A DNA stretch of 48,357 bases from Hyphomonadaceae bacterium. Lineage in GTDB: Bacteria > Pseudomonadota > Alphaproteobacteria > Caulobacterales > Aquidulcibacteraceae. Each line of letters opens with the position of its first letter. Within the stretch, counting starts at the first letter, position 1. This document shows positions 33,585 to 43,544 of the stretch, one piece after another. The position numbers and the translations under genes were made by a program. The DNA lies in assembly GCA_009773395.1 (NCBI GenBank), contig WRPI01000002.1, forward strand, positions 1 through 48,357, in the 5' to 3' direction. The notes under the pieces are model-generated. The model was not told the DNA's origin and did no database searches. It saw nothing but the letters and a program-made list of their open reading frames with translations.

Positions 33585-34211
33585 ATGACCGAACCCTATA
33601 ATTACCGCCCAAAATTCACAGATATGCGGATACGCAAACCTATGGCAGCTTTCAAGGGCAAAATAGAAGAAAAGCGCACATGTGAAGCCGAAGGCTGCGC
33701 TTCCGATGCCAAATGCAAAGCGCCAAAATCACGTGATAACCCAGCCGAAATCTGGTGGTTCTGCGAAAAACACGCTGCCGAATATAATAAAAAGTGGAAT
33801 TTTTTTGAAGGCATGTCGCATTCCGAATGGAAAGAATTTGAAAGCGCAGGCCGCCACGGCCATCGCCCGACATGGGCATTTGGCGCAAAGGCAGGCTCAC
33901 GCGAATCTGCAACGCTCAACGCCAATACTCGTTTTGGCGGCAAACCTGGCCAAGATTTTTATTCGCGCACCGGCCGCGCACGGCGCACAGCCGCCCATGA
34001 AACTGCCTCCAATGCCTCGGCACCGATTATACGTGCGCTTGAAGATTTGGGGCTTAATGCGTCTGCAACCAGTGCCGAAGTTCGCCGCACTTATGCCGAC
34101 TTAGTTCGCCGCTTCCACCCCGATAGTAATGGCGGCGATAGAAGCGCCGAAGCGCGCCTGCAAATTGTGGTCAAAGCCTATAAAGTGCTAAAGGCCGCCA
34201 AACGCGGATAA
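33585..34211 (+). CDS. J-domain (DnaJ-like) protein
   Basis: 208 residues. The C-terminal ~65 residues form a J domain with the HPD triad in RRFHPDSNGGDR; the N-terminal part has a Cys/His set (CEAEGCASDAKCKAP, WFCEKH) that may bind zinc, and the conserved WNFFEGMS. Family members flank bolA and cobS in alphaproteobacteria. It probably stimulates DnaK in a specific task, which is unknown. Confidence 0.9.
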   Translation: MTEPYNYRPKFTDMRIRKPMAAFKGKIEEKRTCEAEGCASDAKCKAPKSRDNPAEIWWFCEKHAAEYNKKWNFFEGMSHSEWKEFESAGRHGHRPTWAFGAKAGSRESATLNANTRFGGKPGQDFYSRTGRARRTAAHETASNASAPIIRALEDLGLNASATSAEVRRTYADLVRRFHPDSNGGDRSAEARLQIVVKAYKVLKAAKRG

Positions 34212-34217
34212 GAAAAA

Positions 34218-34243
34218 AGGCGCGAAACGATTGCTCCGCGCCT
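34218..34243 (-). terminator. Intrinsic terminator for the OmpA-family gene
   Basis: Stem aggcgcg/cgcgcct with a 12-base loop; on the minus strand it is followed by TTTTTTCTTA. It sits between convergent ends of the J-domain and OmpA-family genes. Confidence 0.75.
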
Positions 34244-34268
34244 CTAATAATCAAGTTCTTTGCCTAAG

Positions 34269-34817
34269 TTAGTTCGAAACCGAAACCTCAACCCTTCTGG
34301 CTTCGGCGAAATTGCCTGTGCCTGTTGTGGATTGCGGTTTGTTCAAAGCTACTCTATCCGCAGCGATGCTGGCACTCGCGAGAACCGCACTTACGGCTTC
34401 AGCACGCTTCTTGGCAATTTCGGCATTGATAGCAGGGTCTCCACTTGGATCGTGAAAGCCTGATATTTGCGCTTTGGCATTTGGATTTGCTTTAAGATAT
34501 GCAACAATTTCGCTCAAAGTTTCATTGGTTGAATCTGGTGCAGCCGTAGCGCCAACGCCAAAATATATTTTGGCGGCAGGAATCGCCCCAATTGCAGTTC
34601 CACCATCAACCAAATCTGGCCCTGGTGGTAGGACAATGCCATTGACAATTGGTTCAGCAACAGGTGGGTTCGCCGCTGCCGCTACTTCAACTGGCGCCTT
34701 GCAATTGTCGCAAAATGGGCCGTAACCCTTGAACCACAAGAACGCCAGAACCACGGCTAAGACTATCGCAACTGGCCAATGAAGGCTGCCAGTGTCGCTT
34801 TTTGTTTCTTCACTCAT
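34269..34817 (-). CDS. OmpA-family peptidoglycan-binding protein
   Basis: 182 residues: cytoplasmic tail, one membrane segment at about 13-30 (HWPVAIVLAVVLAFLWF), a short periplasmic linker with CDNC, then an OmpA C-terminal-like domain from ~85 (AKIYFGVGATAAPDSTNETL) to the end, with AQISGFHDPSGDP and the KKRAEAV helix that contacts peptidoglycan. It is inner-membrane anchored rather than outer-membrane. It follows the HhH gene by 12 bases and ends at a strong terminator. Confidence 0.85.
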   Translation of the reverse strand: MSEETKSDTGSLHWPVAIVLAVVLAFLWFKGYGPFCDNCKAPVEVAAAANPPVAEPIVNGIVLPPGPDLVDGGTAIGAIPAAKIYFGVGATAAPDSTNETLSEIVAYLKANPNAKAQISGFHDPSGDPAINAEIAKKRAEAVSAVLASASIAADRVALNKPQSTTGTGNFAEARRVEVSVSN

Positions 34818-34829
34818 TGTGCCAGCCCC

Positions 34830-35435
34830 CTATTTTTTGACGCCTGCATTAAGCTCATCTTGAAGTTTTCGTAATTGCTCCCACTTATTGCCTGCGGCCA
34901 ATTTAGCTTGGGCCGCCCAAGTTGAAGGGTTCGCCAATTTATAACGTGGCCCTGCGGCATCAAGAATTGCTTGCATTTTCGCAGCCGAAGTTGCACCCAA
35001 TTCGCTGAATAATTTAATGCCATCAGCGTGGAAAAGCCCTTTGATTTTTGGACCAATGCCTTCAATAACTTCAAGGTCATCCATGCCGCGTGGATTAAAT
35101 CCAAAGGACTTAGCAAGCTCTTTGTTCAAAACTGGCGCAGCTTTCACTGCCGCCGCTTTAACTGGCGCTGCTTTCTTGGCGGCAGGTTTTTTGGCTGCTG
35201 GTTTTGCTTGAGCCTTTACCGCGACAGCAGCACTAGCAACACTTGCCGTAGCCAATTGAGCTTCAAGCGAAGCAATGCGCGACACATGCGCGGGATTATC
35301 AATTGTCTTTTCGACAGTTTTCTCAACTATTTTTTCCTGGATTTCAACTTTTGTTGGAACCAAAAAGCGGTTTAACAGCCAACCAATTAGGCAGCCCAAT
35401 AAAAACCAAAATAAATAACATAACCAACTAATCAT
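34830..35435 (-). CDS. Membrane-anchored helix-hairpin-helix protein
   Basis: 201 residues: N-terminal membrane helix (CYLFWFLLGCLIGWLLNRFL), a helical linker with KIVEK/TVEKT repeats, an Ala/Lys/Pro-rich segment (PAAKKPAAKKAAPVKAA), and a C-terminal helix-hairpin-helix domain (LEVIEGIGPKIKGLFHADGI) like the predicted flap-endonuclease-like 5' nuclease or DUF4332 type. The basic stretch plus HhH suggests nucleic-acid contact at the membrane. Co-transcribed with the OmpA-family gene. Function unknown. Confidence 0.75.
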   Translation of the reverse strand: MISWLCYLFWFLLGCLIGWLLNRFLVPTKVEIQEKIVEKTVEKTIDNPAHVSRIASLEAQLATASVASAAVAVKAQAKPAAKKPAAKKAAPVKAAAVKAAPVLNKELAKSFGFNPRGMDDLEVIEGIGPKIKGLFHADGIKLFSELGATSAAKMQAILDAAGPRYKLANPSTWAAQAKLAAGNKWEQLRKLQDELNAGVKK

Positions 35436-35593
35436 AATTAACGCCCCACTTTATTATTATAAAAAAATTTCCGCCAGTGCGCTTTTATTAGCCATACCCT
35501 AGCAAACGGAAATTATATTAACCTATGGTAAAGTCAAGCGCGAACGCCGATGATACACCCCAAGGAAATCCGCAGTATTATCGAGTAAATACA

Positions 35594-35622
35594 TTGACGC
35601 GGCCTTTAGCCAATTTTACTAG
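35594..35622 (+). promoter_or_regulatory. Putative sigma-70-type promoter for cobS-cobT
   Basis: TTGACG and TACTAG separated by 17 bases, 28 bases upstream of the cobS ATG. Plausible by match and spacing only. Confidence 0.4.
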
Positions 35623-35649
35623 AGAGTAAAAACAACATAGTGAAATTAA

Positions 35650-36636
35650 ATGACTGATTTATCGACAAAATTATTGACAGCTTCGCCCGACATTAAATTA
35701 TCGGTCGAAAAGACTTTTGGCTTCCAATCTGATTTGAAAGTTGACGCATTTTCCACTCCGAATGAATATGTGCCAGAATTTGACAGCACTTATCGCTTTG
35801 ATCCGCTTACAACCCGGGCAATTTTGGCTGGCTTTCAGCACGATCGCCGCCTTATTGTGCAGGGCTATCATGGCACTGGTAAATCGACGCATATTGAACA
35901 AGTCGCGGCACGGCTTAATTGGCCGATGGTACGGGTTAATCTTGATGGCCACATAAGCCGCCTTGATTTAGTCGGCAAAGACGCAATTGTGTTAAAAGAC
36001 GGCAAACAAGTAACCGAATTTCGAGAGGGAATTTTGCCTTGGGCATTGCAACGCTGCGTGGCACTAACGTTTGATGAATATGACGCAGGTCGCCCTGATG
36101 TTATGTTTGTTATCCAACGGGTTTTGGAAACTTCGGGGCATTTGACATTGCTTGACCAAAACCGAGTTATTAAACCAAATCCGCATTTCAGGCTGTTTGC
36201 GACTACCAATACTATTGGCCTTGGCGATACTAGTGGGCTGTATCATGGCACCCAACAAATCAACCAAGGGCAAATGGATCGTTGGTCAATGGTCACAACT
36301 TTGAATTATCTTGACCATGATAGCGAAACCGAAATTGTCGCTGCCAAGCTTGACGAAAAAGACCCCGCGAAAATCGAAGAATTGGCTAAAATGGTTCGCG
36401 TCGCGGATTTAACTCGTAATGCGTTTATGAACGGCGATATTTCAACAGTGATGTCACCGCGGACAATTATCAATTGGGCGCAAAACACCCAAATATTTGA
36501 AGATGTTGGTCTGGCGTTCCGTCTAAGTTTCCTAAATAAATGTGACGAACTTGAGCGCCCGATTATTGCCGAATTTTATCAGAGGTGCTTTGGGCAAGAT
36601 TTGCCCGAAGCCGCGCATTTTGTAAAAATTTCTTAG
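35650..36636 (+). CDS. cobS: Aerobic cobaltochelatase subunit CobS (MoxR-type AAA+)
   Basis: 328 residues. Walker A GYHGTGKS at 72-79, Walker [14 protein letters not shown], sensor-1 [19 protein letters not shown]. With CobT it forms the ATPase that drives CobN to insert Co2+ into hydrogenobyrinic acid a,c-diamide in aerobic B12 synthesis. In many alphaproteobacteria cobST are retained beside bolA and the J-domain gene even where the rest of the cob pathway is elsewhere or missing; no cobN or cob genes are in this window, so another substrate cannot be excluded. Six bases before cobT. Confidence 0.93.
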   Translation: MTDLSTKLLTASPDIKLSVEKTFGFQSDLKVDAFSTPNEYVPEFDSTYRFDPLTTRAILAGFQHDRRLIVQGYHGTGKSTHIEQVAARLNWPMVRVNLDGHISRLDLVGKDAIVLKDGKQVTEFREGILPWALQRCVALTFDEYDAGRPDVMFVIQRVLETSGHLTLLDQNRVIKPNPHFRLFATTNTIGLGDTSGLYHGTQQINQGQMDRWSMVTTLNYLDHDSETEIVAAKLDEKDPAKIEELAKMVRVADLTRNAFMNGDISTVMSPRTIINWAQNTQIFEDVGLAFRLSFLNKCDELERPIIAEFYQRCFGQDLPEAAHFVKIS

Positions 36637-36642
36637 TCGCAA

Positions 36643-38481
36643 ATGTCCAGTTCTTTAACTCCTGCCGAAATCTTCAAAAACGCAATTGCCAATACGACAA
36701 GAGCAATTGCCCGCGAAGATGGGGTTGAAGTAAATTTCACCGCTAATGAGCCTTCGATTTCGGGCCATGTCGTCAATTTGCAGCAACCCGCGCGGGTATT
36801 GAGTTTAGATGAGGTGGCGCGGGTTAGGGGCCAAGCTGATTATGCAGGTCTGCGTTTGGCGCACCATGATGAAAATTGTCACTCAAGACTGCGCCCGCAA
36901 GGCCCAAATGCCCAAGCCATTTATGACATGGCAGAAGAAGTTCGGATTGTGGCGCTTGGCACAAATGCCATGGAAGGTGTAGCGAAAAACCTAACCGCAA
37001 ACTTAATTGAAGCCGCCCAGAAACGTGGTTATTCGCGAATGCAGACCAAGGAAACAACGCCAATGGTAGAAGGCCTTTCATTGCTTTTGCGTGAAAAACT
37101 TACCGGCCTTGCACCACCAATTGGCACCAAACATGTTGCCGATTTTTGGAAAGCAGAATTGGTTGAAAAATGCGGACATGAATTTGAAGGGTTATTGGAC
37201 GCCCTACAAAATCAAACTGCCTTTGCCAATATAACCCGCGAAATTATCCGTGATTTGGATTTGGGCGAAGAATTAGGCGATGAGCCAAGTGACGATAATC
37301 AAGAACAGCCAAATGATGAGCCACCACCATCCTCTGATGAAAATAGCGCAGACCAAGAAAATGAAGACACTGCAAGCGAGCAATCAACTGAGACTAGCGA
37401 AAGCGAAACCAGTGATGATAGTGGCGAAGAAATTGATAGTGATGGCGATGACGCAGAAGGTGACGAAGACGATAAATCCTCAACGCCTTTCAATCAGGCT
37501 CCAAATTCGCGCACTGGAAATGCCGGCAAATACCGCATTTATACCCGTGAATTTGACGAAATAATCGCGGCCCAAGATTTATGCGATGCCGAGGAATTGG
37601 ACCGCCTTCGCATGTATTTAGACCAACAATTGGCACGTTTGCAAAGTGGGGTTGGCCGCCTTGCCAATCGCTTGCAGCGCAAATTAATGGCCAAGCAAAA
37701 TCGTTCGTGGACTTTTGATCTTGAAGAAGGCTTGCTTGACCCCGCCAAATTATCGCGCGTTATTACCGACCCCGCGACACCTTTATCTTTTCGCCAAGAA
37801 AACGATATTGAATTTAAGGATACGGTGGTGTCGCTGTTCATTGATAATTCGGGTTCAATGCGCGGAAGGCCAATTATGATTGCGGCAACTTGCGGCGACA
37901 TTTTGGCGAGAACTTTGGAGCGCTGCGGCGTGAAAACCGAAATTTTGGGCTTCACCACCAAAGCCTGGAAAGGTGGGCAGTCCAAAGAAAAATGGCTGGC
38001 TAATGGCAAGCCGCCGAACCCTGGGCGGCTTAATGATTTGCGGCACATAATATATAAAGAAGCAGACAGCCCGTGGCGGCGCTCAAAACGAAATTTGGGC
38101 TTAATGATGCGCGAAGGTCTGCTCAAAGAAAATATTGACGGTGAGGGGCTTGAATGGGCCTATAGTCGGCTTGCGATACGGCCCGAGCGCCGCAAAATAT
38201 TGATGGTAATTTCAGATGGCGCGCCAGTTGATGACAGCACGCAAAGCGTCAATTCGGGGCCATATTTGGAATTGCATTTGAAGGCAATTATCAAAGATAT
38301 AGAAGAAAGAGGCGATGTCGAACTGATTGCAATTGGCATTGGCCATGATGTCACTCGTTATTATAATCGGGCGCTTACAATTGTCGATGCTGAACAATTG
38401 GCGGGCGCAATGGTCGATAAACTCGCAGAGCTGTTTGATGAAAACCAAAATATAAAACCGAAAAAAATTAAATATAAATAG
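36643..38481 (+). CDS. cobT: Cobaltochelatase subunit CobT
   Basis: 612 residues, normal for CobT. N-terminal helical domain, a strongly acidic low-complexity linker (about 208-285, rich in Asp, Glu and Ser), then a von Willebrand A domain with the MIDAS motif DNSGSMRG near residue 400 and a closing ISDGAPVDD strand. Partner of CobS. The stop is followed by about 190 bases with no recognised feature before the next gene. Confidence 0.94.
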   Translation: MSSSLTPAEIFKNAIANTTRAIAREDGVEVNFTANEPSISGHVVNLQQPARVLSLDEVARVRGQADYAGLRLAHHDENCHSRLRPQGPNAQAIYDMAEEVRIVALGTNAMEGVAKNLTANLIEAAQKRGYSRMQTKETTPMVEGLSLLLREKLTGLAPPIGTKHVADFWKAELVEKCGHEFEGLLDALQNQTAFANITREIIRDLDLGEELGDEPSDDNQEQPNDEPPPSSDENSADQENEDTASEQSTETSESETSDDSGEEIDSDGDDAEGDEDDKSSTPFNQAPNSRTGNAGKYRIYTREFDEIIAAQDLCDAEELDRLRMYLDQQLARLQSGVGRLANRLQRKLMAKQNRSWTFDLEEGLLDPAKLSRVITDPATPLSFRQENDIEFKDTVVSLFIDNSGSMRGRPIMIAATCGDILARTLERCGVKTEILGFTTKAWKGGQSKEKWLANGKPPNPGRLNDLRHIIYKEADSPWRRSKRNLGLMMREGLLKENIDGEGLEWAYSRLAIRPERRKILMVISDGAPVDDSTQSVNSGPYLELHLKAIIKDIEERGDVELIAIGIGHDVTRYYNRALTIVDAEQLAGAMVDKLAELFDENQNIKPKKIKYK

Positions 38482-38674
38482 TTAAATTGTAAGCGGTTCC
38501 AAAGCTAAAATCCAATAAAACACGAAAATCTATTATGTGCACAAGTAAAACAGGCGCTTGGCAAGTAATCGCTATTCATTACAATAAACCTAATAAATTT
38601 CATTTGGTTTGTATTTTGGCTTTGATTAACAGCAACTTATGATGTATGCATGGTATTGAGAAACAATTGGGTAT

Positions 38675-39730
38675 ATGTTTATGTCAATTCGCATTGCAAA
38701 GTGGCGTTTTGTTGCGCTGCTTGCATTAATATTGTCTGTTATTGGCTTGGCTCAAATATTGGGTTCGGGGTATATCTATGCACAGCCGACTGCCACGGCA
38801 CCGATCGACACTTCACCACCTGAAGCCGTAACACCTGCGCCCACAACTACGCCTATTGCGGCTGGCAACAATGCGCCGCAAGTCACATTTACTTTGCCAG
38901 CCGCCACACCCAACGCTCCTGCGCCAGTTGCACCACCACCGCGCCATACTAATATGAATGAACTTGCCGCTCATTATTTAGCTTTTCATGATGAAGCAAT
39001 TCGTGCCGCATTGCCGCAAAGCCTCGCTTCGCATGTCCAGATTGATGTGTCGGTTGATAAATCGGCGGTATTTATGAACCCTGACACTATTGACGGTGCC
39101 AAGGCTTTTGCCGTGTTGGCGGCTTCGCGTTCGGCGACATTTCGGGCGTCAATTGAAGGCGCAATCACTTTTGTTGGCCGCGAAGCTTTTATAGAAAAAA
39201 TTAAGGCCGACCCCGCAAGCCTTAAAACTATGGCTGGCTATGACAATGCAATGGCCTTGAGTAAATCGACGATTTCTGCCGCTTTTGCGCGGGTATCGTT
39301 GAGCGCGGCAAAGATAAAGCAGGCATCATATGATATTCAAAGGGTCGAACGCTGGGCCAATACACCGCTCGATAAGCAAGTTAGGCTCAACGCAATCTTG
39401 GCTTCGTCAAGATTGGATTTCACACCAAGGCCGATAAATGAAAATGTTTATGTTGAAGCGCCGATTGGTGATCTCTCGATAAACGAAAAATATGTTTATG
39501 CTGCGGCTTTGATGATTGCGGGTTCGCAAAGAGACGCAATCGCGACCTTGAATATTGGTGATAGCCGTTCTTGCACATTTCGGGCATATCTTAATATTAG
39601 GCAGTGCATTGCCGCCACCCGCTATGCTTGGGAGCATACTTTCTGCCTTTCGGACCATGGCATAAAAGAAATGCAATCATGCGCAACCGGGGCTTTGAGC
39701 GCACCTGCGGTTAGTGCACCCGCGCATTAG
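38675..39730 (+). CDS. Exported hypothetical protein, paralogue of the lipoprotein at 41286
   Basis: 351 residues. Signal or anchor at the N-terminus (FVALLALILSVIGLAQILG, with AQ cleavage region), a Pro/Thr/Ala-rich linker to ~90, then a conserved domain. Landmarks shared with the paralogue: TIDGAKAFAVLAAS, ATFRASI, GREAFIEKI, GYDNA, QASYDIQR, and the Cys-containing SCTFRAYLNIRQC and YAWEHTFCLSDH. Four conserved Cys near the C-terminus suggest disulfides in the periplasm. Unknown family. ATG 38675 or 38681 are both possible. It flanks nhaD on the opposite strand. Confidence 0.65.
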   Translation: MFMSIRIAKWRFVALLALILSVIGLAQILGSGYIYAQPTATAPIDTSPPEAVTPAPTTTPIAAGNNAPQVTFTLPAATPNAPAPVAPPPRHTNMNELAAHYLAFHDEAIRAALPQSLASHVQIDVSVDKSAVFMNPDTIDGAKAFAVLAASRSATFRASIEGAITFVGREAFIEKIKADPASLKTMAGYDNAMALSKSTISAAFARVSLSAAKIKQASYDIQRVERWANTPLDKQVRLNAILASSRLDFTPRPINENVYVEAPIGDLSINEKYVYAAALMIAGSQRDAIATLNIGDSRSCTFRAYLNIRQCIAATRYAWEHTFCLSDHGIKEMQSCATGALSAPAVSAPAH

Positions 39731-39762
39731 CAGTTTGGCGAAAAACCCCTTTCTTCTGCTTA

Positions 39763-39888
39763 CCCAAGTTGGGACTTCTGCGAAAATTATGGAACTTATT
39801 GTCATCCCCGAAAAATCGCAGATTTTGTCGGGGATCTGGTCTTTATTTCACCGAGATCCCCGACATTTTCTACGAAAATTCGGGGATT
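39763..39888. repeat. Nested inverted-repeat element, second copy
   Basis: gtcatccccgaaaaatcgca at 39801 and the following gttttgtcggggatct-type hairpin, then caccgagatccccgacattt, repeat the core of the 22873-23075 element. The outer left arm (cccaagttgggacttctgcg) is recognisable but the right arm is lost. It separates convergent genes. Confidence 0.7.
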
Positions 39889-39896
39889 CAGTGCGC

Positions 39897-41180
39897 TTAA
39901 TGCGTCAAATAATATTGGCCAAGATAAGTCAAAGCGCCAGCGAAATAGGCGAATAATGCCAATGGCGCGAATTTGCGCAAATACCAAAGGAAACTTATTT
40001 TTTCGAGCCCCATTGCTGCAACCCCTGCAGCCGAACCAATAATCAAAATAGAACCACCAGTTCCAGCGCAATAGGCCATAAACTCCCATAAAAAGCTATC
40101 TGTGGGGTGGGTTTCCAAGCTATACATGCCCATTGATGCAGCAACAATTGGCACATTATCAATAACCGCACTTACTAAACCTAAAACCATTACTATGACG
40201 TCCAATCGCCCGATGGTTTTGTCAAACATCAGTGCCGCACCCGACAAAATGTCAGTATGTTCGAGTGTTGCGACCGCAAGCAAGATTCCAATGAAGAATA
40301 CAATTACGCCCATATCAATGCGGCTTAAAGCATGGGCAATTGCCATGTGTTTTCGTGTTGGCTCTTCTTTATTACGGTGAATTAAGTCACCAACCGCCCA
40401 TAAAATACCAAGCCCCAATAATATACCAAGATATGGCGGTAAATGGGTTACTGCCTTAAACACTGGCACCATAATTAGGATTGCGAGACCGAGTCCAAAA
40501 ATTACATTGCGCTCAAACACGCGCGTTTGGTAGTTTTCAGTTTGGGTGGCTTCGGCTGGCAGTTTCACCAATTTTCCACGCATCACATAGCTTAGATAAG
40601 CGGCGGGAATAATCATATTTACAAATGACGCCAAAAACACGCCTTTAATGACTTCAGTGCTCGTGACCTGACCACCTATCCAAAGCATGGTGGTGGTAAC
40701 ATCGCCAATTGGTGACCACGCGCCACCTGCGTTTGAAGCGATGATGATAAGCCCTGCAAACATCAACCGATCTTGCCGTTCGGCAAGTAGTTTTTTCATC
40801 AGTGAAACCATGACAATAGTGGTGGTTAAATTATCCAAAATTGCGCTCAGGAAAAAAGTTACAAAAGCAATTATCCACACCAATACGGACAGGCTTTTCG
40901 CGGAAATTCGCGTGGTAATTACGTTGAAACCATCATGAATATCAATTACTTCGACAATCGTCATTGCCCCCATTAGGAAAAAGGCAATTTGCGCCGCGTC
41001 TTTAAGCGAATGCGCCAATTGTTCATCGATAAGGTGAGTATTCGCGATTGAAAGCGCATAAATTGACCATAAAAGCCCCGCCCCTATTAATGCCGTGGCG
41101 GATTTGCTTATTTTCAACAAGTCCTCAAGCGCGATGGCAGCGTAAGTCAAAGTGAAAATTATTATCAAGGTAAGGGTCAA
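39897..41180 (-). CDS. nhaD: NhaD-type sodium:proton antiporter
   Basis: 427 residues, about twelve membrane helices, ion-transporter superfamily. Motifs include TFFLSAILDNLTTTIVMV, ASNAGGAWSPIGDVTTTMLW and VSAVIDNVPIVAASMGMY, which carry the conserved Asp/Asn and re-entrant loops of NhaD. Exchanges Na+ or Li+ for H+, typically in marine or alkaline settings, consistent with an aquatic organism. TTG start with GGAG upstream. Flanked on both sides by paralogous exported proteins. Confidence 0.92.
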   Translation of the reverse strand: MTLTLIIIFTLTYAAIALEDLLKISKSATALIGAGLLWSIYALSIANTHLIDEQLAHSLKDAAQIAFFLMGAMTIVEVIDIHDGFNVITTRISAKSLSVLVWIIAFVTFFLSAILDNLTTTIVMVSLMKKLLAERQDRLMFAGLIIIASNAGGAWSPIGDVTTTMLWIGGQVTSTEVIKGVFLASFVNMIIPAAYLSYVMRGKLVKLPAEATQTENYQTRVFERNVIFGLGLAILIMVPVFKAVTHLPPYLGILLGLGILWAVGDLIHRNKEEPTRKHMAIAHALSRIDMGVIVFFIGILLAVATLEHTDILSGAALMFDKTIGRLDVIVMVLGLVSAVIDNVPIVAASMGMYSLETHPTDSFLWEFMAYCAGTGGSILIIGSAAGVAAMGLEKISFLWYLRKFAPLALFAYFAGALTYLGQYYLTH

Positions 41181-41285
41181 AATTGGTGCTCCAATGATAT
41201 GTTCTAATGCGTTTGTAATCTACATTGGCTTGCAATTTTGTGCAAATATGGCTTAATCTGCGGCCTAATCTTTTGGCAGGGCGAA

Positions 41286-42299
41286 ATGAAAAAACACTCA
41301 ATAACAAAATTATCATTGGCAGGTTTGGTTCTTGTCGCAAGTTGTGCGACCGAAGCCCCACAGCCCGCTCCTCCGCCACCACCGCCTCCTCCGCCAGTTG
41401 TCAAAGCGCCACCGCCGCCTTTCATTCCAAATAATGCGCCAGCTAGCGAGCACGTGCGTTCATTGTATAATATGGCGGGACTATTTCCTGCTTTCGCCGA
41501 AGAAGCCCGCCGAGCCGCCTTAAACGAAAACATTATCAATGCGGCGCAAATTGCAAATTCGATTGATAGAGCGCCATTGCTTGCGCGCTCTGAAACTATT
41601 GATGGCGCCAAGGCATATTCAATTTTGGCGGCTTCAATGTCCGCGGAATTTCGTGCCGGCATTACCGAAATCGGCACACCAATGGGCCGCGAAGCTTTTA
41701 TCGCACGCCTTATTAGTGACCCAAGTTTTGTCAAAACCATTCCCGGCTATGGTAATGCCAAAGACCTTGGTGCTGCGGCATTCTCTAGTCGCCTTCAGAT
41801 CATCACCCAATCGGCAACTAGCCTTAACCAAGCGTCTTATGACCTCCAGCGTCAAGCGTGGTCGCGGACTGCTGTCGCCAAAGAACCGCGATTGACCGCA
41901 TTGGCAACTTCGTGGAACACGCCACTGCAAGTTACTAATTTTGACGGCACAAATATTTCCACCAATGGCAATTCTGCACAAGTTATCAATGACCGTGTTA
42001 TGGCGGCGGCGGCGCTTTATATTATCCGCGCCGACCAAGAAATGATTGAAATGCTGCAATTGGGGTCCGGGCGTTCTTGCGCTTTTCGCGCCTATTTGAA
42101 CGTGCGCCAATGTATGTCGGCATCAAAATTCCCGTATGAGCATACTTTTTGCCTCTCCAAGCACGCGCAAGAAGAAGTGAAAGTCTGTATGACGTCCGAA
42201 GTTGGCTATCCACCACCACCGCCGCCGCCAATAGTGCACGCAGCCGCGCCAATACCAAAAGCCAAAACCACCAAAACTAAAGCGAAGAAAAAACGTTAA
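41286..42299 (+). CDS. Putative lipoprotein, paralogue of the protein at 38675
   Basis: 337 residues. Lipoprotein signal SLAGLVLVASCATE with lipobox Cys near 20, then a run of nine to ten Pro, a second Pro stretch, the shared domain (TIDGAKAYSILAAS, AEFRAGI, GREAFIARL, GYGNA, QASYDLQR, SCAFRAYLNVRQC, YEHTFCLSKH) and a basic C-terminus (KAKTTKTKAKKKR). The Lys-rich tail and Pro runs suggest a span to or binding of the cell wall. ATG 41286 has AGGG upstream; the TTG at 41238 is rejected. Unknown function. Confidence 0.65.
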   Translation: MKKHSITKLSLAGLVLVASCATEAPQPAPPPPPPPPPVVKAPPPPFIPNNAPASEHVRSLYNMAGLFPAFAEEARRAALNENIINAAQIANSIDRAPLLARSETIDGAKAYSILAASMSAEFRAGITEIGTPMGREAFIARLISDPSFVKTIPGYGNAKDLGAAAFSSRLQIITQSATSLNQASYDLQRQAWSRTAVAKEPRLTALATSWNTPLQVTNFDGTNISTNGNSAQVINDRVMAAAALYIIRADQEMIEMLQLGSGRSCAFRAYLNVRQCMSASKFPYEHTFCLSKHAQEEVKVCMTSEVGYPPPPPPPIVHAAAPIPKAKTTKTKAKKKR

Positions 42300-42358
42300 G
42301 GGCCATTAGCGCGGCAGAAGCCCAAATTCGCTTCCATTTGAACTTCCGCCGCGCCAGT

Positions 42359-42748
42359 TCAGTTTTTTGAATCAAATATTTTGAGCGTGGCTTTGGAAAC
42401 TTGCTTGCGCCAAGTCCGCATTAAATTTGCTTTAACCCAGTCAAAATCGAGTTTTTCTGGTCGTCCCAAAATGCAGGGATAATTGCGATGATGATCGGTG
42501 GTGAAAAAAGTTTCGCCATCGACCTCAAGCAAAAAATCGCGCTCGTCCATTGTAACTTTGAAAACTGGGCAATCATATTTCGGGTTCCAAAACACGATTG
42601 CTTTTTTGTTTACTTTGAAGCTAACCGCGTCCCAAGACATTCCCTCGGTCACATCTGGTAATGACAGAAGGAAGGCACGTATTTTTTCAAGAGTAACATT
42701 TGGTGGTGAAGTTAATTTACGCGCCTCGCTGACTGCTATGAATATCAC
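42359..42748 (-). CDS. MmcQ/YjbR family protein
   Basis: 129 residues of the MmcQ/YjbR double-wing DNA-binding-like fold: LLSLPDVTEGMSWDAVSFKV, VTMDERDFLLE and FFTTDHHRNYPCILGR are family blocks. The biochemical role of the family is not established. It starts with GTG overlapping the stop of the upstream DUF2087 gene (GTGA). Confidence 0.85.
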   Translation of the reverse strand: MIFIAVSEARKLTSPPNVTLEKIRAFLLSLPDVTEGMSWDAVSFKVNKKAIVFWNPKYDCPVFKVTMDERDFLLEVDGETFFTTDHHRNYPCILGRPEKLDFDWVKANLMRTWRKQVSKATLKIFDSKN

Positions 42749-43299
42749 GACTTCGCCGATTTCGAAATTTTTTGTGCGAATTTGACAATTTCCGAATATT
42801 CACTTGGAATTGTTGGCGACAGTTTTCGATAATCCTGGCAATTGCTTGAACGCGAAACCAACCCAAGTTCAAACATATATCTGCGTAAAAGCGCCGCATC
42901 ACCAAATGTGTGATAGCGGTTTAGCAAATGGTTTAATTCGATTTCGGTGAACGATATTTGCGCCGCAATGTGACCCCAAATATACCAAACAATCATTAAT
43001 TGTAGTGATTGTTTCGAAGGCAAGGTCTTTACCCGTGCCTTGTCGTCTAGATAGCGTTTCAGCTTCTGCAAATTTTGCGCGCCAATAGTGTTTTCTTTGA
43101 AGCTATTGTCCTTGGCGCTTGTGGTTACATCGCTTGATGCCCGCATTTGCTGGAAGTTTTTATAGCCGCTCTCACGCGCAAATATGTTCAAAATCTCAAC
43201 GTGGCTTGGTTTCTTTTCGGATTTGTCTAGATGTTTTTTGATTGATTTTGCCAGCCGCGAAATATCAGGGCAAGCGAATGGAACAAATTCTTTTGGCAT
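42745..43299 (-). CDS. DUF2087 domain-containing protein
   Basis: 184 residues. The C-terminal ~90 residues (LKRYLDDKARVKTLPSKQSL through RRYMFELGLVSRS) match DUF2087, a helical domain seen in putative transcription regulators. The N-terminal ~70 residues (ARESGYKNFQQMRAS) look like a small helical domain often joined to it. Translationally coupled to the MmcQ gene. ATG preceded by GGATAG. Regulatory role is inferred. Confidence 0.8.
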   Translation of the reverse strand: MPKEFVPFACPDISRLAKSIKKHLDKSEKKPSHVEILNIFARESGYKNFQQMRASSDVTTSAKDNSFKENTIGAQNLQKLKRYLDDKARVKTLPSKQSLQLMIVWYIWGHIAAQISFTEIELNHLLNRYHTFGDAALLRRYMFELGLVSRSSNCQDYRKLSPTIPSEYSEIVKFAQKISKSAKS

Positions 43300-43544
43300 T
43301 TTCTATCCTAATGCGCCTTCTGTGATTGTTGTGATTGCCCTTGCAACTTGGCGCGAATATTAGCCAATGATGTAATCAAATCAGGTTTAGCATACCCAAA
43401 TGGGCGGCAATGCCTTGGTGAACTGAGGACCAAAGCCTAGCATAATGGATTTACACATAATTTCAAGCCCGCCTAAGCAATTCGCCATTGCAGCATCGCA
43501 ATTCTTCGCTTAGCGTAAAGAAACAAAATGAATGTGGGGAAAGA

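Noticed and set aside
38482-38674. Small gene or RNA between cobT and the exported protein
   Set aside because: AT-rich, no open frame with a ribosome site and no stable hairpin noticed.
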